Notes: a model not told the origin generated them from the sequence alone. DNA of 45,878 nt from an uncultured Bacteroidales bacterium (GCA_946412245.1 CAMKGM010000017.1:1-45878), one strand, 5' to 3'. Counted from the first letter of the stretch, positions 24,980-34,909 are shown. Numbers and translations: made by a program.

Positions 24980-25015
24980 TTATTATTAATTAATTAATTA
25001 ATTATTTATTTATTT
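24980..25015. repeat. AATT/TTTA microsatellite
   Basis: Runs of TTAA and TTTA units fill the gap between the acyltransferase stop and the glycosyltransferase start, including the place where a ribosome binding site would be. Changes in copy number could alter translation of the GT32 gene. Confidence 0.5.
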
Positions 25016-26096
25016 ACCTTCCGCCTGATATCAATTTCAAGTACCTTGGCATTGTTTTATTAAGCAGATAATATAAAAACACTCCTACTGTTGCAACAAT
25101 AATAGGTGTTATCAAATACACAACAATTGCACTCAATTCATTATTAAAAATGGACAGTTTCTTTAACAATCTGCCAAATATCATAATGAACAATACGTGG
25201 TAACAATAAATAAAGAAGGAGCTCTTTGTTAAAATACCATTAATCTCAAAATTCTTTTTAGCCATTAGAAAAGATATCTCAAAAACCAAAATGCATCCTA
25301 AGATTACATCAAATCGATGAACAAATCCATGCCAAGTAGCGTCCATATAAAACTGTTCTATTACTATAAGCGCTATGTATATAATAGTTAATGAAATTAT
25401 TTTGAGTTTAGTTGGATTAATTCGTTCAAATTTCATTATACCCAATGTTGCTCCTACTCCGAAAAATGAAATTGCAACGGAAGAGAATCCTGTAACATGA
25501 ATATCAAATCCAGACAATCGAAAAATTATTAGCCCTAGGACTAAAATCCATTTTAAATATCGACCCAAATAATAAAAAACTGGAGTTAAAAATATCATCA
25601 CAATTAAATCCCGAAGAAACCATAGTTGAAACGAGATAGGCTCTCCACTATTCTGCACACTCCAAAAAACAGAAATCCATTCCTCAAAGGAAAAATCAGT
25701 AACTGATTTAAATGCACCTGAAAAGAAAGACGGCAATAAAACTTGCCCTATCGCAATGAATAATACAACAATTGTATTCCAAAACACATAAGGTACAACA
25801 AGAGTTTTGAACCTACTTTTGAGTTTTTTAATATAAACTTTCAAGTTAAATTCATTAACATTTATAAAAAATAAATAACCTGAAATTAGAAAAAATAAGG
25901 GGACAGCAATATGACAAACTGTATTGGATATAATATTTCTAATTGCCTCTAATAATGCAAAATTTTCATCAGAAATTGTTGTAGAATGTATATATATGAC
26001 GGCAAGAATAAGAGGAAATCTTAATATATCTATACTGCGTGATATAATCAATCTATTAAGCATATGTCTTTTATCAAGATTTGAATCAATCATCAA
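25014..26096 (-). CDS. Acyltransferase family 3 membrane protein
   Basis: A 360-residue protein of about ten membrane helices. The N-terminal signature RSIDILRFPLILAVIYIHS (His) and VPLFFLISGYLFF place it with the acyltransferase 3 family. Low GC content compared with the operon ends. Role as for the other acyltransferase: acylation of a sugar on the growing unit. The second copy suggests two acylated positions. Confidence 0.85.
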   Translation of the reverse strand: MMIDSNLDKRHMLNRLIISRSIDILRFPLILAVIYIHSTTISDENFALLEAIRNIISNTVCHIAVPLFFLISGYLFFINVNEFNLKVYIKKLKSRFKTLVVPYVFWNTIVVLFIAIGQVLLPSFFSGAFKSVTDFSFEEWISVFWSVQNSGEPISFQLWFLRDLIVMIFLTPVFYYLGRYLKWILVLGLIIFRLSGFDIHVTGFSSVAISFFGVGATLGIMKFERINPTKLKIISLTIIYIALIVIEQFYMDATWHGFVHRFDVILGCILVFEISFLMAKKNFEINGILTKSSFFIYCYHVLFIMIFGRLLKKLSIFNNELSAIVVYLITPIIVATVGVFLYYLLNKTMPRYLKLISGGR

Positions 26097-26105
26097 GAAA
26101 ACAGA

Positions 26106-27095
26106 TTAATAGCGGCCCAAGATTCTTTTTGAAATGCAAAATGGTGTACATCTAAAAAAGAACCACTTTATTACGCTTTTAACATTTCTTCTCTGCAAAA
26201 AAACCTGTGAGATGCTTTTTTCTTGATTCTTTATTAAAACACGAGATTTAGAATAATTCTCTTTATCTTGAGAATAAAGATTATAAACAATAAAGGTTGC
26301 AATTACATTAAGAACCTTATTCTTATAAGTCTCCTCTATTTCTTGAATACTTAAATATTCTAATACAGAAGAATAGATATTAAGCAAATTCTGAATCCAC
26401 GCAGGATTATTCTTCAGTTCTGTAAAAATACTTCCTTCCCTATTTTTTCTATACACATATAAATTCTTTTGAATATGTTGCACTTTTGTAGCAACACTAA
26501 ACAACTTTGATGTATATTCAATATCCTCTGATCTTGCTCCTTTAAGAAATCCTAAATTGTTTTTAATTATAAATGAGCGCTTCTGTATCTGCAACCACGC
26601 CATCATCGGTGGAAATGGCATTTTATCTTCTGAAATTAATCTATATGCATTGAATACACCATTTGGTAAGCGTGCTTCAGTGAAAGAAATAGATTTCGTT
26701 TCTCCATTCGTATATAACTCATAATAATCTGGAATATATAATTGAGCATCAGATTCTATTGCATCAATAATTGATTTTACTGAATTTTCACATATCAAAT
26801 CATCGCCATCAATGAACCATACATAATCCCCACTCGAATGATTGAAACCAAAGTTCCTTGCATCTGAAAGTCCACCATTTGGCTTATGCAATAAGGTTGC
26901 ATTATCATGACCAGCAAGGTACTGAGCTGCGACATCTGCACTGTCATCTGTAGATCCATCATTAACAACAATGATTTCATAATCTTCCTCATCTACACCA
27001 ATTTGCTTTAGACAAGAATCAATGCATTCGCCAATATAATCGCGAATATTATACATTGCTATGATTAAAGACAACTTAGGATTTGGCATAATCAA
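26106..27095 (-). CDS. Family 2 glycosyltransferase
   Basis: A 329-residue GT-A enzyme. Start KLSLIIAMYNIRDYIGECID, IIVVNDGSTDDSADVAA, GGLSDARNFGF and DXD in YVWFIDGDDLICENS. It overlaps the pyruvyltransferase gene by 20 bp. AT-rich codon use like its neighbours from 25 to 28 kb. Confidence 0.86.
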   Translation of the reverse strand: MIMPNPKLSLIIAMYNIRDYIGECIDSCLKQIGVDEEDYEIIVVNDGSTDDSADVAAQYLAGHDNATLLHKPNGGLSDARNFGFNHSSGDYVWFIDGDDLICENSVKSIIDAIESDAQLYIPDYYELYTNGETKSISFTEARLPNGVFNAYRLISEDKMPFPPMMAWLQIQKRSFIIKNNLGFLKGARSEDIEYTSKLFSVATKVQHIQKNLYVYRKNREGSIFTELKNNPAWIQNLLNIYSSVLEYLSIQEIEETYKNKVLNVIATFIVYNLYSQDKENYSKSRVLIKNQEKSISQVFLQRRNVKSVIKWFFFRCTPFCISKRILGRY

Positions 27096-28134
27096 TTATT
27101 GATTTCAAATTATTTATGAATGACTGATTATCATACTTTTGTCCACCCATTTGAAAAAGTGTATCCAACTCTTTGTAAATAGATGTTGCTTCTGAATAAA
27201 GTCGCACATAAGAAAAGTCTTTAAACCAGTCATAAAAAGCTCCAGATACTTTATGTGTTGTATTATCTATTGCTAATACTGGAGTGCCAGTAATAATAGA
27301 ATAAAGCATTCCATGAAGTCGGTCTGTCACAACCAATCGTGAAGACGCAAACTCCTCAACAAGTTTATCTATCTCATCTTCACGCGATTCTGCTCTCACC
27401 GAATAAGGCTTTTGTGTATCTACAAATCGAATCGGTATATTATTTCTTTTTGTCCATTCGCTTACGGAATCAAAAACGAAAGAACTCTGTTTTTCTTTTT
27501 CCTTATCATTTCGTGAGCAAATAATAACCCCACTTCTCTGATATTCTAAATTTGATAAATTAAGATATGTTGCCATATCTGGTAACAACTTTATTTCAGC
27601 ATTGTTGAAATGAGATTGCAAACAATTATAACTAGAAGTTTCTCTTACTGTTATCACTAATCTTTCACATTTCATCTGCAGCGCTATTGCTTTCTTTATG
27701 CTTTTACTATTTTTATAATATGAAAAAGTTTGTGGTAATAGTATAATTTTATTATTAGGAAACAATCTCATCACATCATGAAATCTCCGCTCTTCTTCAG
27801 GATACACATCACCCAAGAATCCACCTCCAGTAATGAAAATTATATCTTCTGAAGCTATTATCGGTTTTAACAATTCAACTCCACATTCTAATTCTCCAGT
27901 TGAAAAATATTCAACACGATTTTCTGAAAAATTATCATTGAAAAAATTTTCTTCTGCATAAGCAATTAACTGATCTCCCATATTACCATGAGACGGAATA
28001 TTTAATAAATAGAATATAGGAGTGCTTTCTCTTTCTTTTCTTATATATTCTATTCTATTTTTCGTTTTATATTTTCTTATACATCGATTGATATATAAGC
28101 GTATCGAGAGTGGAATAATATGTGATATCTTCAT
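27076..28134 (-). CDS. Polysaccharide pyruvyl transferase family protein
   Basis: A 352-residue protein. Hallmarks are LLNIPSHGNMGDQLIAYAEE, FITGGGFLGDVYPEEE, ILLPQTFSYYKN, and the C-terminal VVTDRLHGMLYSIITGTPVLAIDN. This family includes enzymes that add a pyruvate ketal from phosphoenolpyruvate to sugars of exopolysaccharides. Its product would carry negative charge. It lies directly downstream of a glycosyltransferase scar (28137-28281). Confidence 0.86.
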   Translation of the reverse strand: MKISHIIPLSIRLYINRCIRKYKTKNRIEYIRKERESTPIFYLLNIPSHGNMGDQLIAYAEENFFNDNFSENRVEYFSTGELECGVELLKPIIASEDIIFITGGGFLGDVYPEEERRFHDVMRLFPNNKIILLPQTFSYYKNSKSIKKAIALQMKCERLVITVRETSSYNCLQSHFNNAEIKLLPDMATYLNLSNLEYQRSGVIICSRNDKEKEKQSSFVFDSVSEWTKRNNIPIRFVDTQKPYSVRAESREDEIDKLVEEFASSRLVVTDRLHGMLYSIITGTPVLAIDNTTHKVSGAFYDWFKDFSYVRLYSEATSIYKELDTLFQMGGQKYDNQSFINNLKSIIDYAKS

Positions 28135-28136
28135 GA

Positions 28137-28281
28137 TTATTTGTGAAAGAGTTTCATTGCCAAACGACTGTGGAAGATTATAAAATAATATATTCTGATT
28201 TTCAATGGTTCATTCGTGAATTTCAAAATATCTTTTCTGCATTCCTTGTATACATAAAACAATTACACTTACTTTTGGCAT
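28137..28281 (-). pseudogene. Glycosyltransferase reduced to both ends
   Basis: Read from 28281, MPKVSVIV is the usual start of capsule GT2 proteins. After eight residues the frame changes, and the end of a GT2 follows in the next frame: KECRKDILKFTNEPLKIR, then YYFIIFHSRLAMKLFHK and a stop at 28137. Nearly the whole enzyme (roughly 280 residues) has been lost, with a frameshift at the join. Nothing functional remains. Confidence 0.75.
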
Positions 28282-28283
28282 AT

Positions 28284-29822
28284 CTATTTGAATTTTGAAA
28301 TTATTGCTTGCCTGCATGCAAACCTTTCGTTTTGAGTTAAGCCCATAAAAAGGATTATTATTCCTGTTGTAATAACAAATAATATGGTCATTACTACTGT
28401 GTGAAAATCAAACAAGCCATGTAGAGCCCAAACTGATAGAATTGCTGGAACAAAAACTAACATACTTGGTTTAACAACTGATTTCAAATACAGACCAAAG
28501 GGCATTCTCTGCTGTCGTATCATATACAAGACTCGATATGACAGCCCTACTCCAGAAATTATTAATCTAACAATTAACGCCCAAACTGGTGACAAACCGA
28601 CAGCCATACAAATTGCTGTAATCGGAAAGTTCAAGAATAAAATGCAGCTTACGATGATTTGATACACCTTTATCTTGCCTGTTGCGTAGGCGGTCATCCA
28701 CAAAGGACCAGATAGCGCATCTAATATGCATATCATAATCATTAAGTTACAGAATTCTTTTGTGTATTGAGGAACAGTTCCCAACCAAAATGCTAGCAAT
28801 CTCTCACTTTCAAAGAAAAGTGGTATTGCACAAATGACTACCAGAAAAAAGCTATAGCGTGATGTGCGATAAACAAGATCAAATAATGCAGTCTTGTCAC
28901 CTTTTGCATAAGTTTTTGTTATTTGTGGATTAAATGCCGTTTGAAAATTGCCCGTCAAACTATATGCTGCTCCATAAACTTGATTAGCTATTGCCAGTGC
29001 TGCATTTACAGCCACTCCATGAAAATAATTTATAATTAAGTCAACTCCCTGGAATGTTGCCAGCAAGGACGCGCTACCAAATATACTCCATCCAGAGAAT
29101 GAAAGCATCTGCTTGAGTAGAGGTTTCTCTATTCCTTTTTGTATATGACAATCCTTGAACCGAGTATTATTATAGTAAACGTAAAACAATGTTATTCCAG
29201 TTGATACGATAGCGCCCAAAGCAGCATAAGTTATCAAACGGTCAAATGGAGAAATAAGCAACAAATAGACGATTATCAATTTGAAGCATACATCTACTAT
29301 GCCAACTATTGCAAATACTGTCATGCGTTCATATGCTATCACACTTGCATTGAACGGCGAACGGATAATCCTTAAGACAGTTGTCAAGATTGCGAACTGA
29401 TAAACCCAGTTTGCTGCATACATCCGGCCTTCAGGGATTTTCATAAAGTTATTTAGATAATAAAGCCCTATCGTTTCACCTAAAACTATGATAATGGCCG
29501 CAAATATAACTTGTACATGAAATCCATTTGAGAAAACCTTTGTAACACCTTGAGGATTTCCCTTGCCAATCTCAAAATTCAGAAATCTCTGAATAGAACC
29601 GACAAGTGTATTGTTGACAAAAGCAAATAAAGTCACTACACCCCCAACAACTCCATAGGTCCCGAAATCTTCTACGCCAAGTGTCTGCAATACCACCCTT
29701 GAAGTATATAGACTCACTAGCATAGCAAACACCATGCGGATATAAAGCGCTATAGTGTTCTTTGCTATTCGTTTATTGGCAGTCGACCTGGATTCTTGTT
29801 GCTGGATTTCTTCAGCCATCAT
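28284..29822 (-). CDS. wzx: Oligosaccharide flippase (Wzx-like)
   Basis: A 512-residue membrane protein of about 12-14 helices with the MOP/MATE-like start (IAKNTIALYIRMVFAMLVSLYTSRVVLQTLG). It moves the lipid-linked repeat unit across the inner membrane for polymerisation. It is the only flippase of the operon. Its start overlaps the stop of the FRG-domain gene by 4 bp, so translation is coupled to that gene. Confidence 0.87.
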   Translation of the reverse strand: MMAEEIQQQESRSTANKRIAKNTIALYIRMVFAMLVSLYTSRVVLQTLGVEDFGTYGVVGGVVTLFAFVNNTLVGSIQRFLNFEIGKGNPQGVTKVFSNGFHVQVIFAAIIIVLGETIGLYYLNNFMKIPEGRMYAANWVYQFAILTTVLRIIRSPFNASVIAYERMTVFAIVGIVDVCFKLIIVYLLLISPFDRLITYAALGAIVSTGITLFYVYYNNTRFKDCHIQKGIEKPLLKQMLSFSGWSIFGSASLLATFQGVDLIINYFHGVAVNAALAIANQVYGAAYSLTGNFQTAFNPQITKTYAKGDKTALFDLVYRTSRYSFFLVVICAIPLFFESERLLAFWLGTVPQYTKEFCNLMIMICILDALSGPLWMTAYATGKIKVYQIIVSCILFLNFPITAICMAVGLSPVWALIVRLIISGVGLSYRVLYMIRQQRMPFGLYLKSVVKPSMLVFVPAILSVWALHGLFDFHTVVMTILFVITTGIIILFMGLTQNERFACRQAIISKFK

Positions 29823-31156
29823 TGATCTATAATGAAGTAATCGCGATAATTAGGGTTTGTTGGTAAATCATGAAATGCACTCCAATATTTATGACCATCA
29901 AAGCCGGGGAAAACAATATCAGAACAGAAATCGTCCCAACCGCCATTATTTAATTCGTAATAGAAATCCTTTATTTCATCACTAGTAAAACTCGAAGATT
30001 TTTCTGTGATTTCAAAGCCGAGAGATTTGAGCTTCTTAATCAAAGTCTCAAAGGTTTCATTAGGATTTCTTCGGAGATTTGACTCAATTGCCTTATGGGA
30101 AACTCGCTTCACAGATTTCATCTCATCAAGGACGTAGTCCCAATGCCGTTGTAAAATATCACCTGGCGCAAAAACTTTTCCACCATAAGACCTCTCAAAC
30201 AAAAAATCAATTAGAACCTTATCATGACGAAAGTAGAATTTGTGCACCCTCTTAACAGGTTCTCGTGTGATTTTCCCTTTGTTGTCAGGAACTGGAAATA
30301 AGTAAACGAGTTTTTCAAAATCAACATTAATAGGTAAGTCAATTAAGAAGCCATTTTGACGGCCTGGGTTTTTAAACAATTGCTTGCCAATGGCAGATAA
30401 TCGTGTGCCATCTTTAAATGCGCTTAAGGCAAAATCTGGATTAAATATATCGTATGCATATATAACACCTAATGGATATTTGTTTAGATGGGCCTCACTT
30501 AAAGGCTTATATTTATGCTCCGCGGAATCATATGTTGTACAAGAAAAGAATAGTGCCGCAGAAATATTACTTGTTAAATCTAATAGGGATGTTTTGTTGC
30601 CATAATGCTGAGAGAGCCCATAAAAATCTGTGCCAAAATGAATTGGGCGGTGTCCTCCAATTTTAACACCTTCGGTTGTTAGAAGTCTGGCCAAAGGTAA
30701 AGAGAATACTAATGCTTGAAATTCATCGTTAATGATGCATTCTTCTAAATAATAATGCTCTTTTTCTGTTTTCTCATATCTGAACATAGATGGTTTGCAC
30801 GGCACATAATCACCATTCTGTCCCCTATATAGGAAGGCCCTATGCCAAAGATTAGGCTTAAATTTATAGAAATTACGTCTTGCGCTCTCAGGTACATAAA
30901 TGTTATTGGTATCAGGGGCTGTTGCCGAGACAATAAAAGAATCTTCTGAAGGATATTCATCAAAATTGTAAGCACTCGTTGGGAATCCAAATGGAATAAA
31001 TTGAGACGATGGCGAAGGTATATAAAACAATCCGCTTTCCTTTCTTTTTTCCACAACCTCACGCTCCCAATTATCAATACAGGCAACTGCTGATATTGCA
31101 TCTGGGAAAGGATTGCTTTTTGAACCTAAGATGTTTTGAGCTAATTCTTCTGCCAT
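29819..31156 (-). CDS. FRG-domain protein
   Basis: A 445-residue cytoplasmic protein. The FRG domain is recognisable from LYRGQNGDYVPCKPSM and from FYGLSQHYGNKTSLLDLTSN followed by ISAALFFS, which contain the conserved Phe/Tyr-Arg-Gly, the H-Y-G and the LLDLT region. The rest has no known motif. FRG proteins are widespread, of unknown biochemistry, and often near defence genes. Here it lies between ugd and wzx, with one- and four-base overlaps, as a true operon member. Whether it serves polysaccharide assembly or immunity cannot be decided. Confidence 0.75.
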   Translation of the reverse strand: MAEELAQNILGSKSNPFPDAISAVACIDNWEREVVEKRKESGLFYIPSPSSQFIPFGFPTSAYNFDEYPSEDSFIVSATAPDTNNIYVPESARRNFYKFKPNLWHRAFLYRGQNGDYVPCKPSMFRYEKTEKEHYYLEECIINDEFQALVFSLPLARLLTTEGVKIGGHRPIHFGTDFYGLSQHYGNKTSLLDLTSNISAALFFSCTTYDSAEHKYKPLSEAHLNKYPLGVIYAYDIFNPDFALSAFKDGTRLSAIGKQLFKNPGRQNGFLIDLPINVDFEKLVYLFPVPDNKGKITREPVKRVHKFYFRHDKVLIDFLFERSYGGKVFAPGDILQRHWDYVLDEMKSVKRVSHKAIESNLRRNPNETFETLIKKLKSLGFEITEKSSSFTSDEIKDFYYELNNGGWDDFCSDIVFPGFDGHKYWSAFHDLPTNPNYRDYFIIDQ

Positions 31157-32394
31157 TAATCTTTTTGGAAGAGGTCGCGGGTATAGACTTTGGGGAGGAC
31201 GTCGGCGAGGACGGGGTCGTAGCGGTTGGCGATGATGACCTGGCTCTGGGCCTTGAAGCGGGCGAGGTCGTTGACGACCTGGCTGCCAAAGAAGGTGGTG
31301 CCGTCGTCGAGGGTTGGTTCGTAAATAATGACCCGCGCGCCTTTGGCCTTGATGCGCTTCATCACGCCTTGTATCGACGACTGGCGGAAGTTGTCGCTAC
31401 CGCTCTTCATCGTGAGTCGATACACGCCAATCACGCACTCACGCTCCTCGCTCCTCGAGTAGTCGCCGCGGTGATAGTAGTCGTAGTAGCCTGCCATGCG
31501 CAGCACGCGGTCGGCTATGAAATCTTTTCTCGTGCGGTTGCTCTCCACGATGGCCTCTATGAGGTTCTCGGGCACATCGGCATAGTTGGCCAGCAGCTGC
31601 TTGGTGTCCTTAGGCAAGCAGTAGCCGCCATAACCAAAGGATGGGTTATTGTAGTGACTGCCGATGCGCGGGTCAAGGCACACACCGTTGATAATCGACT
31701 TGGTATCAAGTCCTTTCATCTCGGCATAAGTGTCGAGTTCGTTGAAGTAACTCACGCGCAGAGCGAGATAGGTGTTGGCGAACAACTTCACCGCCTCGGC
31801 CTCGGTGAGGCCCATGAACAGCGTGTCCACATCGGGCTTCAGCGCGCCTTGTTGCAGCAAAGCCGCAAACTCATGCGCCGCACGGTCAAGCCGTTCGTCG
31901 CCTTCAGGTCGGCCGACGATGATGCGGCTTGGGTAGAGGTTGTCGTAGAGCGCCTTGGTCTCACGCAGAAACTCGGGAGCAAATAGAATGTTGTCCGAGC
32001 CGTACTTCTTGCGCACACTCTCGGTGTACCCCACTGGGATGGTCGACTTGATGACCATGATGGCTTCGGGGTTGACGCGCATCACCAGTTCAATCACCTC
32101 CTCCACGTGGCGCGTGTCGAAGTAATTGTTCACCGAATCGTAGTTAGTGGGTGTGGCGATGACCACGAAGTCGGCATCGCGATAAGCCTGCTCGGCATCG
32201 AGCGTGGCGGTCAGGTTCAGCTCCTTCTCGGCCAGGTACCGCTCAATGTACTCGTCCTGAATGGGCGACAGGCGGTTGTTGATTTTGTCGACCTTTTCAG
32301 GGACAACATCAACTGCCACCACCTCGTTGTGCTGCGCCAGCAGTGTGGCGATGCTCAACCCAACGTAGCCCGTTCCTGCTACTGCTATCTTCAT
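31156..32394 (-). CDS. ugd: UDP-glucose 6-dehydrogenase
   Basis: A 412-residue cytoplasmic enzyme. NAD-binding start [19 protein letters not shown], catalytic Cys259 in [15 protein letters not shown], Lys203 in [10 protein letters not shown], and the UDP-binding C-terminal domain. It oxidises UDP-glucose to UDP-glucuronate with two NAD+. It is the first gene of the operon and supplies an acidic sugar. The GC content is higher than in the next genes, as usual for a conserved gene at the border of a variable locus. Confidence 0.92.
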   Translation of the reverse strand: MKIAVAGTGYVGLSIATLLAQHNEVVAVDVVPEKVDKINNRLSPIQDEYIERYLAEKELNLTATLDAEQAYRDADFVVIATPTNYDSVNNYFDTRHVEEVIELVMRVNPEAIMVIKSTIPVGYTESVRKKYGSDNILFAPEFLRETKALYDNLYPSRIIVGRPEGDERLDRAAHEFAALLQQGALKPDVDTLFMGLTEAEAVKLFANTYLALRVSYFNELDTYAEMKGLDTKSIINGVCLDPRIGSHYNNPSFGYGGYCLPKDTKQLLANYADVPENLIEAIVESNRTRKDFIADRVLRMAGYYDYYHRGDYSRSEERECVIGVYRLTMKSGSDNFRQSSIQGVMKRIKAKGARVIIYEPTLDDGTTFFGSQVVNDLARFKAQSQVIIANRYDPVLADVLPKVYTRDLFQKD

Positions 32395-32841
32395 CTGTGG
32401 TTAGTTTGCAATTGGAGGAAGTCTATTCCTTTAGTGCTTACAGCGAACGCTAACGCACTGTAACACAAATACTTTTCAAGAAACAAACCAAAACATCGGT
32501 ACTGAAAAAGAGTTTCAGACGTGTGTGTCATGGTTATGCTTGAATGGTGCAGATAATATTAAAGCACTATTCAAGTTGCAAAATTACGCAAAATTTTCCG
32601 GTAAATAACCTATTTTCTCTATCTTATTCGTTAAATTATCTAAACTCAAGAAGCAGAAATCATGTGCTTCAACGTATAGAACAACTATCATCTTCATCAT
32701 TCTGAACCGCATGATGAAGATACACACTGTGGCAATCATCTTATTCACAAGCCATGCCGTGATAGCTGGTTGCTATAAGATGTGTGTACTCAATGACATG
32801 GAAAGCCGATGGCTTCTGCAAGAATGGAACCTCGCAATCTG
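32395..32841. other. Leader of the polysaccharide operon and inverted repeat
   Basis: The region contains the operon -7 box (32579-32586) with a leader near 175 nt, and an 11-bp perfect inverted repeat atcttcatcat (32690-32700) / atgatgaagat (32711-32721) with a 10-nt loop. A 44-codon plus-strand frame (32711-32845) begins with a lipoprotein-like signal ending IAGC, but it overlaps the symporter 3' end. No other gene is seen. Confidence 0.5.
32579..32586 (-). promoter_or_regulatory. -7 box of the polysaccharide operon
   Basis: TAATTTTG on the minus strand fits TAnnTTTG. It is the best candidate between the symporter and ugd and implies a leader of about 175 nt. No clear TTG is found at -33. 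Confidence 0.5.
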
Positions 32842-34335
32842 TTAGGTTCTGCGAAGCAGGAATTGATTATGCACGGTTATGACAAGCAGCTCAACAGCAA
32901 GGCCATAGTAGACCGCGTCGCCCGGCAACGACAAGAACTTAGCTATCAGCATCGCGACAACACCCACAGGCATGGCAAGCAAGATGCTACGCGATGCGAA
33001 ACGCCTCGGCAGCCACAAGGCAAATGAGAGTGGAAACAGGATGGAAACAGCACGCAAACCAAGCGACAGGAAGCCCAAATCGTTAATAAAGCTATTGTTG
33101 CTCAACAGCGCCACTCCCACTGCAAGCATCAATACTGCAATTATCGAGAGCCGCATCTGCATCAGTTGCGACCATCGCACCACATTTCGGTTTAGATTAC
33201 TGTAGACATCACGCACCAGAATGGTAGCCACACCCAGTGACAATCCGCTACCGCAACCTAAAATATTGATGAGCAACGTGCCAAGCATAATGCCCCCTAA
33301 CCATGTGGGCAAATGCCGCAAAATGAATGCAGGAAATGCCTGAGCTGCATTCTCAATGACACCTATACCTGCAGGCAACGCCTCGCCTGCTTGCTGCAAA
33401 GCACTAAGCTCAGCTTCAGTAACATAGTGACCGCGCATATATACACCCACCATGGTGCAAGCGGCACCAATTACGGGCAAACAGACTGCGCAAATCAAGG
33501 CACCGCGGCGCGCATGCAAGGTTGTCGACGCCGACCAAATGCACTGCGCATAAGTCTGTGTAGAAACCACACCCAAGATAAGTGACAAGCATCCACCCAA
33601 ATCCTTCATCACACCACGAGCCACCAGACTGCCATAACGCTGATGAATGCTCTCAACATCGGTCAAGCCATTAAGCTGGCTTAACACAGGCGACTTATAG
33701 ACAGCATCCACACCATCACTCAAGCCGGAGAATCCGCCTGCTATGTGCCACACGACCACACCTGTAGCCAATGAGCTGAGATATAGCAACACCAACTTGA
33801 CAATGCCACTCACACCGGCACTACGTATGCCTCCAAAAAGCACAAACAACATGATTAGCACGGCGCCCAACACTGAGGCCCAAAGCATGGGCATATCAAA
33901 GAAACTGCTTATCATGGCACCCGACGAGAGCACTTGCGACACAATGCTAATGAAGATACCCACCATGCAGAGCACTGAGCCTATGGTCTCAGCCTTGCGG
34001 CCATACTCGCACCGCACCACCTCAAGAAGCGTAGTGCATCCGCTGCGACGCAACCTGCCGGCATAGACATAACCCAGCAGCAAAGAACCAATAGCAGCAC
34101 CCAGCGTGAACCACCACGCCGATAGGCCATAACAGAAAGCCAATTGCGCAGTGCCGATGGTAGACTGGCCACCGGCCATTGTGCCCAGCAAAGCACCGCC
34201 CACCAGCCAAGTGCCCGAGGTGCCGCCAGTAATGAAACTGCCGGCATCGTTCACCTTGCGTCCCGACCACCAGCTCACTGCCAGCAAAAAAGCCACAGTG
34301 AGCAGTACGCCCAAAATATGTACTGAGGATATCAT
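32842..34335 (-). CDS. Sodium:solute symporter family transporter
   Basis: A 497-residue inner-membrane protein with about 13 helices. SSS-family features: FITGGTSGTWLVGGALLGTM (motif near the second helix), FGGIRSAGVSGIVK, and LGCGSGLSLGVATILVRDVY. The family carries sugars, amino acids, sialic acid or other organic solutes with Na+. The substrate is not readable. A minus-strand -7 box TACCTTTG at 34367-34374 lies just upstream. Confidence 0.85.
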   Translation of the reverse strand: MISSVHILGVLLTVAFLLAVSWWSGRKVNDAGSFITGGTSGTWLVGGALLGTMAGGQSTIGTAQLAFCYGLSAWWFTLGAAIGSLLLGYVYAGRLRRSGCTTLLEVVRCEYGRKAETIGSVLCMVGIFISIVSQVLSSGAMISSFFDMPMLWASVLGAVLIMLFVLFGGIRSAGVSGIVKLVLLYLSSLATGVVVWHIAGGFSGLSDGVDAVYKSPVLSQLNGLTDVESIHQRYGSLVARGVMKDLGGCLSLILGVVSTQTYAQCIWSASTTLHARRGALICAVCLPVIGAACTMVGVYMRGHYVTEAELSALQQAGEALPAGIGVIENAAQAFPAFILRHLPTWLGGIMLGTLLINILGCGSGLSLGVATILVRDVYSNLNRNVVRWSQLMQMRLSIIAVLMLAVGVALLSNNSFINDLGFLSLGLRAVSILFPLSFALWLPRRFASRSILLAMPVGVVAMLIAKFLSLPGDAVYYGLAVELLVITVHNQFLLRRT

Positions 34336-34681
34336 AGCTATAACAATGGTATTCGATTTAGCACTGCAAAGGTAGCTAATTTTTCACTACCTTCACCCAT
34401 TTTAGCTATATCTCTACACAAAAAAGTTATGGTTATCGCCCTCAAGGCGCAAGGGCCAACAGAAACCCCAAGCAACGAACCCACCAGACTTGGCCGCTGA
34501 GCTCTAGGTACCCATCTACTTGCACGTCTACTTGCACGTCTAACGCTCCAAGTCGTTCCTAATGTGTACAAACTGATACAAAAAAGCGGTTTTTTTTTGA
34601 CCTATACAGGTGTTTTCTTAAAGGCAAGAAACGCTGATTATCAAGGCATTTACCTTAATTATCAGCGTATTCTAAATATTG
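34336..34681. other. Intergenic region: symporter promoter, tandem repeat, tRNA terminator
   Basis: Contains TACCTTTG (minus, 34367-34374) for the symporter, two perfect 12-bp tandem units tctacttgcacg (34515-34538), an A6/T8 run near 34580-34600, and the hairpin following the tRNA gene. No coding sequence seen. Confidence 0.5.
34632..34667 (-). terminator. Likely terminator after tRNA-Gly
   Basis: cgctgat (34632-34638) pairs with atcagcg (34661-34667), with an inner aagg/cctt stem. On the minus strand a U-containing stretch follows (uuucuugccuuu). Confidence 0.5.
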
Positions 34682-34754
34682 AGCGGTAGACGGGACTCGA
34701 ACCCGCGGCCCTCAGCTTGGGAAGCTGATGCTCTACCAACTGAGCTACTACCGC
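34682..34754 (-). tRNA. tRNA-Gly (anticodon CCC)
   Basis: Read on the minus strand: acceptor stem GCGGTAG pairs with CTACCGC, D-arm GCTC/GAGC, anticodon stem TCAGC/GCTGA around the loop TTCCCAA (anticodon CCC), and T-loop TTCGAGT. Discriminator base T; CCA is not encoded. It decodes GGG glycine codons. Confidence 0.93.
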
Positions 34755-34909
34755 ATTGAGAACAGGCTATAGCGGTAACGCAATTCCATTTCAGGGAGAG
34801 TAATTTGGTATATGCGCCCAAAAAACAATGTAATTAGCCAATCATGAAACGGCTGCTGTTAAACGAGGCCCGTTATAGATGCTCGCTTGCATCTGCGTTT
34901 TGTGCGAAA

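Noticed and set aside
31009-31986. A 325-codon plus-strand frame across ugd
   Set aside because: Antisense to the well-supported UDP-glucose dehydrogenase and FRG genes; composition is that of a shadow frame.
34871-34895. Hairpin agatgc/gcatct after the lipoprotein gene as a terminator
   Set aside because: A stem of only 6 bp and no U-run on the minus strand; support is too weak.
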